Part shown: positions 6,028-6,207 of the stretch, in pieces | Numbering within the stretch: position 1 is the stretch's first letter | Layout: each line of letters begins with the position of its first letter | Assembly: GCA_023144145.1 (NCBI GenBank) | Contig: JAGLGG010000299.1 | Span: 1-6,207 of the forward strand | DNA: 6,207 nt | Reading direction: 5' to 3' | Source of the DNA: Anaerolineales bacterium | Lineage (GTDB): Bacteria; Chloroflexota; Anaerolineae; Anaerolineales; E44-bin32 | The notes under the pieces: model-generated | Databases searched by the model: none | What the model was told of the DNA's origin: nothing | The model's input: only the letters and a program-made list of their open reading frames with translations | Made by a program: the position numbers and the translations under genes

Positions 6028-6061
6028 CCAGTGCCAGCCTATGTTTCTCGGCTGACACTGG
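6028..6061. terminator. Strong hairpin, 12-bp stem with one mismatch; possible terminator
   Basis: CCAGTGCCAGCC (6028-6039) pairs with GGCTGACACTGG (6050-6061) except for one C/A mismatch, around a 10-nt loop. The plus-strand side is followed by AAATAG rather than a T-run, so it is a poor intrinsic terminator for the glycosyltransferase. The minus-strand side is followed by TTCTTAATTCT, a weak T-rich tail, which could serve a leftward transcript entering from the right. It may equally be a mobile repeat remnant. Confidence 0.4.
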
Positions 6062-6185
6062 AAATAGAACCTATTAAACTGGGTGTTGCAGAATCACATC
6101 ACTCAGATTATTGCTGGTATGCCCAATCTTCATCACCAGATATTGTGAGCTGGGAGGGCAATGATGCGCCTTCTTGAGAGTCGAG

Positions 6186-6207
6186 TTGGTCCTTAAAGAA
6201 GGACCAA
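6186..6207. terminator. Perfect 9-bp hairpin at the window edge; possible terminator
   Basis: TTGGTCCTT (6186-6194) and AAGGACCAA (6199-6207) pair perfectly around the 4-nt loop AAAG. The compact stem and short loop are typical of an intrinsic terminator, but the bases that would show a T-tract lie outside the window. On the minus strand the stem is followed by CTCGACTC, so only the rightward orientation is plausible. It lies about 440 nt after the glycosyltransferase stop. Confidence 0.45.

Larger units (their letters stand above)
5745..6207. other. Region downstream of the glycosyltransferase gene with no convincing gene
   Basis: No start-to-stop reading frame of convincing length or recognisable family is seen on either strand. 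A plus-strand frame is open from 5849 to 6052 (68 codons; first plausible start GTG at 5912) and reads somewhat protein-like (VISLKGFDYPWILILIEHL). A second frame is open from 5749 to 5862 (LVAYPIWGKFHAGRVRTR). They overlap in different frames, which would fit a decayed gene, but I recognise no family and neither has a ribosome binding site. Two strong hairpins occupy 6028-6061 and 6186-6207. Confidence 0.5.

Overview
The window looks like a bacterial chromosome segment of intermediate GC content, with two divergent transcription units. The closest fit I can suggest is a Chloroflexota/Anaerolineae-type genome. That rests on family resemblance only (an HTH-HD-CHAD protein beside paired thymidylate-kinase-like genes and a Nudix gene), with no taxonomic marker such as rRNA, so treat it as a weak inference.

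Left part (1-3816, minus strand): a probable operon read from right to left. It holds a thymidylate-kinase-like P-loop kinase (3816-3058), a second divergent paralog overlapping it by 4 nt (3061-2150), a Nudix hydrolase (2125-1544) starting with TTG in the same frame as the kinase before it, and a large multidomain gene (1430 to beyond base 1). The last gene encodes an N-terminal helix-turn-helix, a Ppx/GppA-like HD domain and a CHAD domain. It has no stop inside the window and is therefore cut at its 3' end.

Middle (3817-4445): 629 nt with no credible gene. It holds a strong ribosome binding site for the leftward operon, an FNR/CRP-like palindrome with a plausibly spaced -10 sequence, and several short inverted repeats before the rightward gene.

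Right part (4446-5744, plus strand): a polytopic membrane glycosyltransferase of the GT39/ArnT/PMT type. After it come 463 nt without a convincing gene, containing two clear hairpins; the second ends exactly at the window edge.

The most interesting feature is the leftward operon. CHAD domains are known polyphosphate-binding modules, the HD domain resembles the one behind Ppx/GppA exopolyphosphatases, Nudix enzymes cleave phosphoanhydrides, and the two kinases are P-loop phosphotransferases. I infer a phosphate, polyphosphate or nucleotide-handling module. Within it the second kinase has Arg in place of the Walker A Lys and carries a long Lys/Glu-rich tail, and the HD domain has HN in place of HD. 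This suggests that some members are regulatory or scaffolding rather than catalytic. The function is inferred, not shown.
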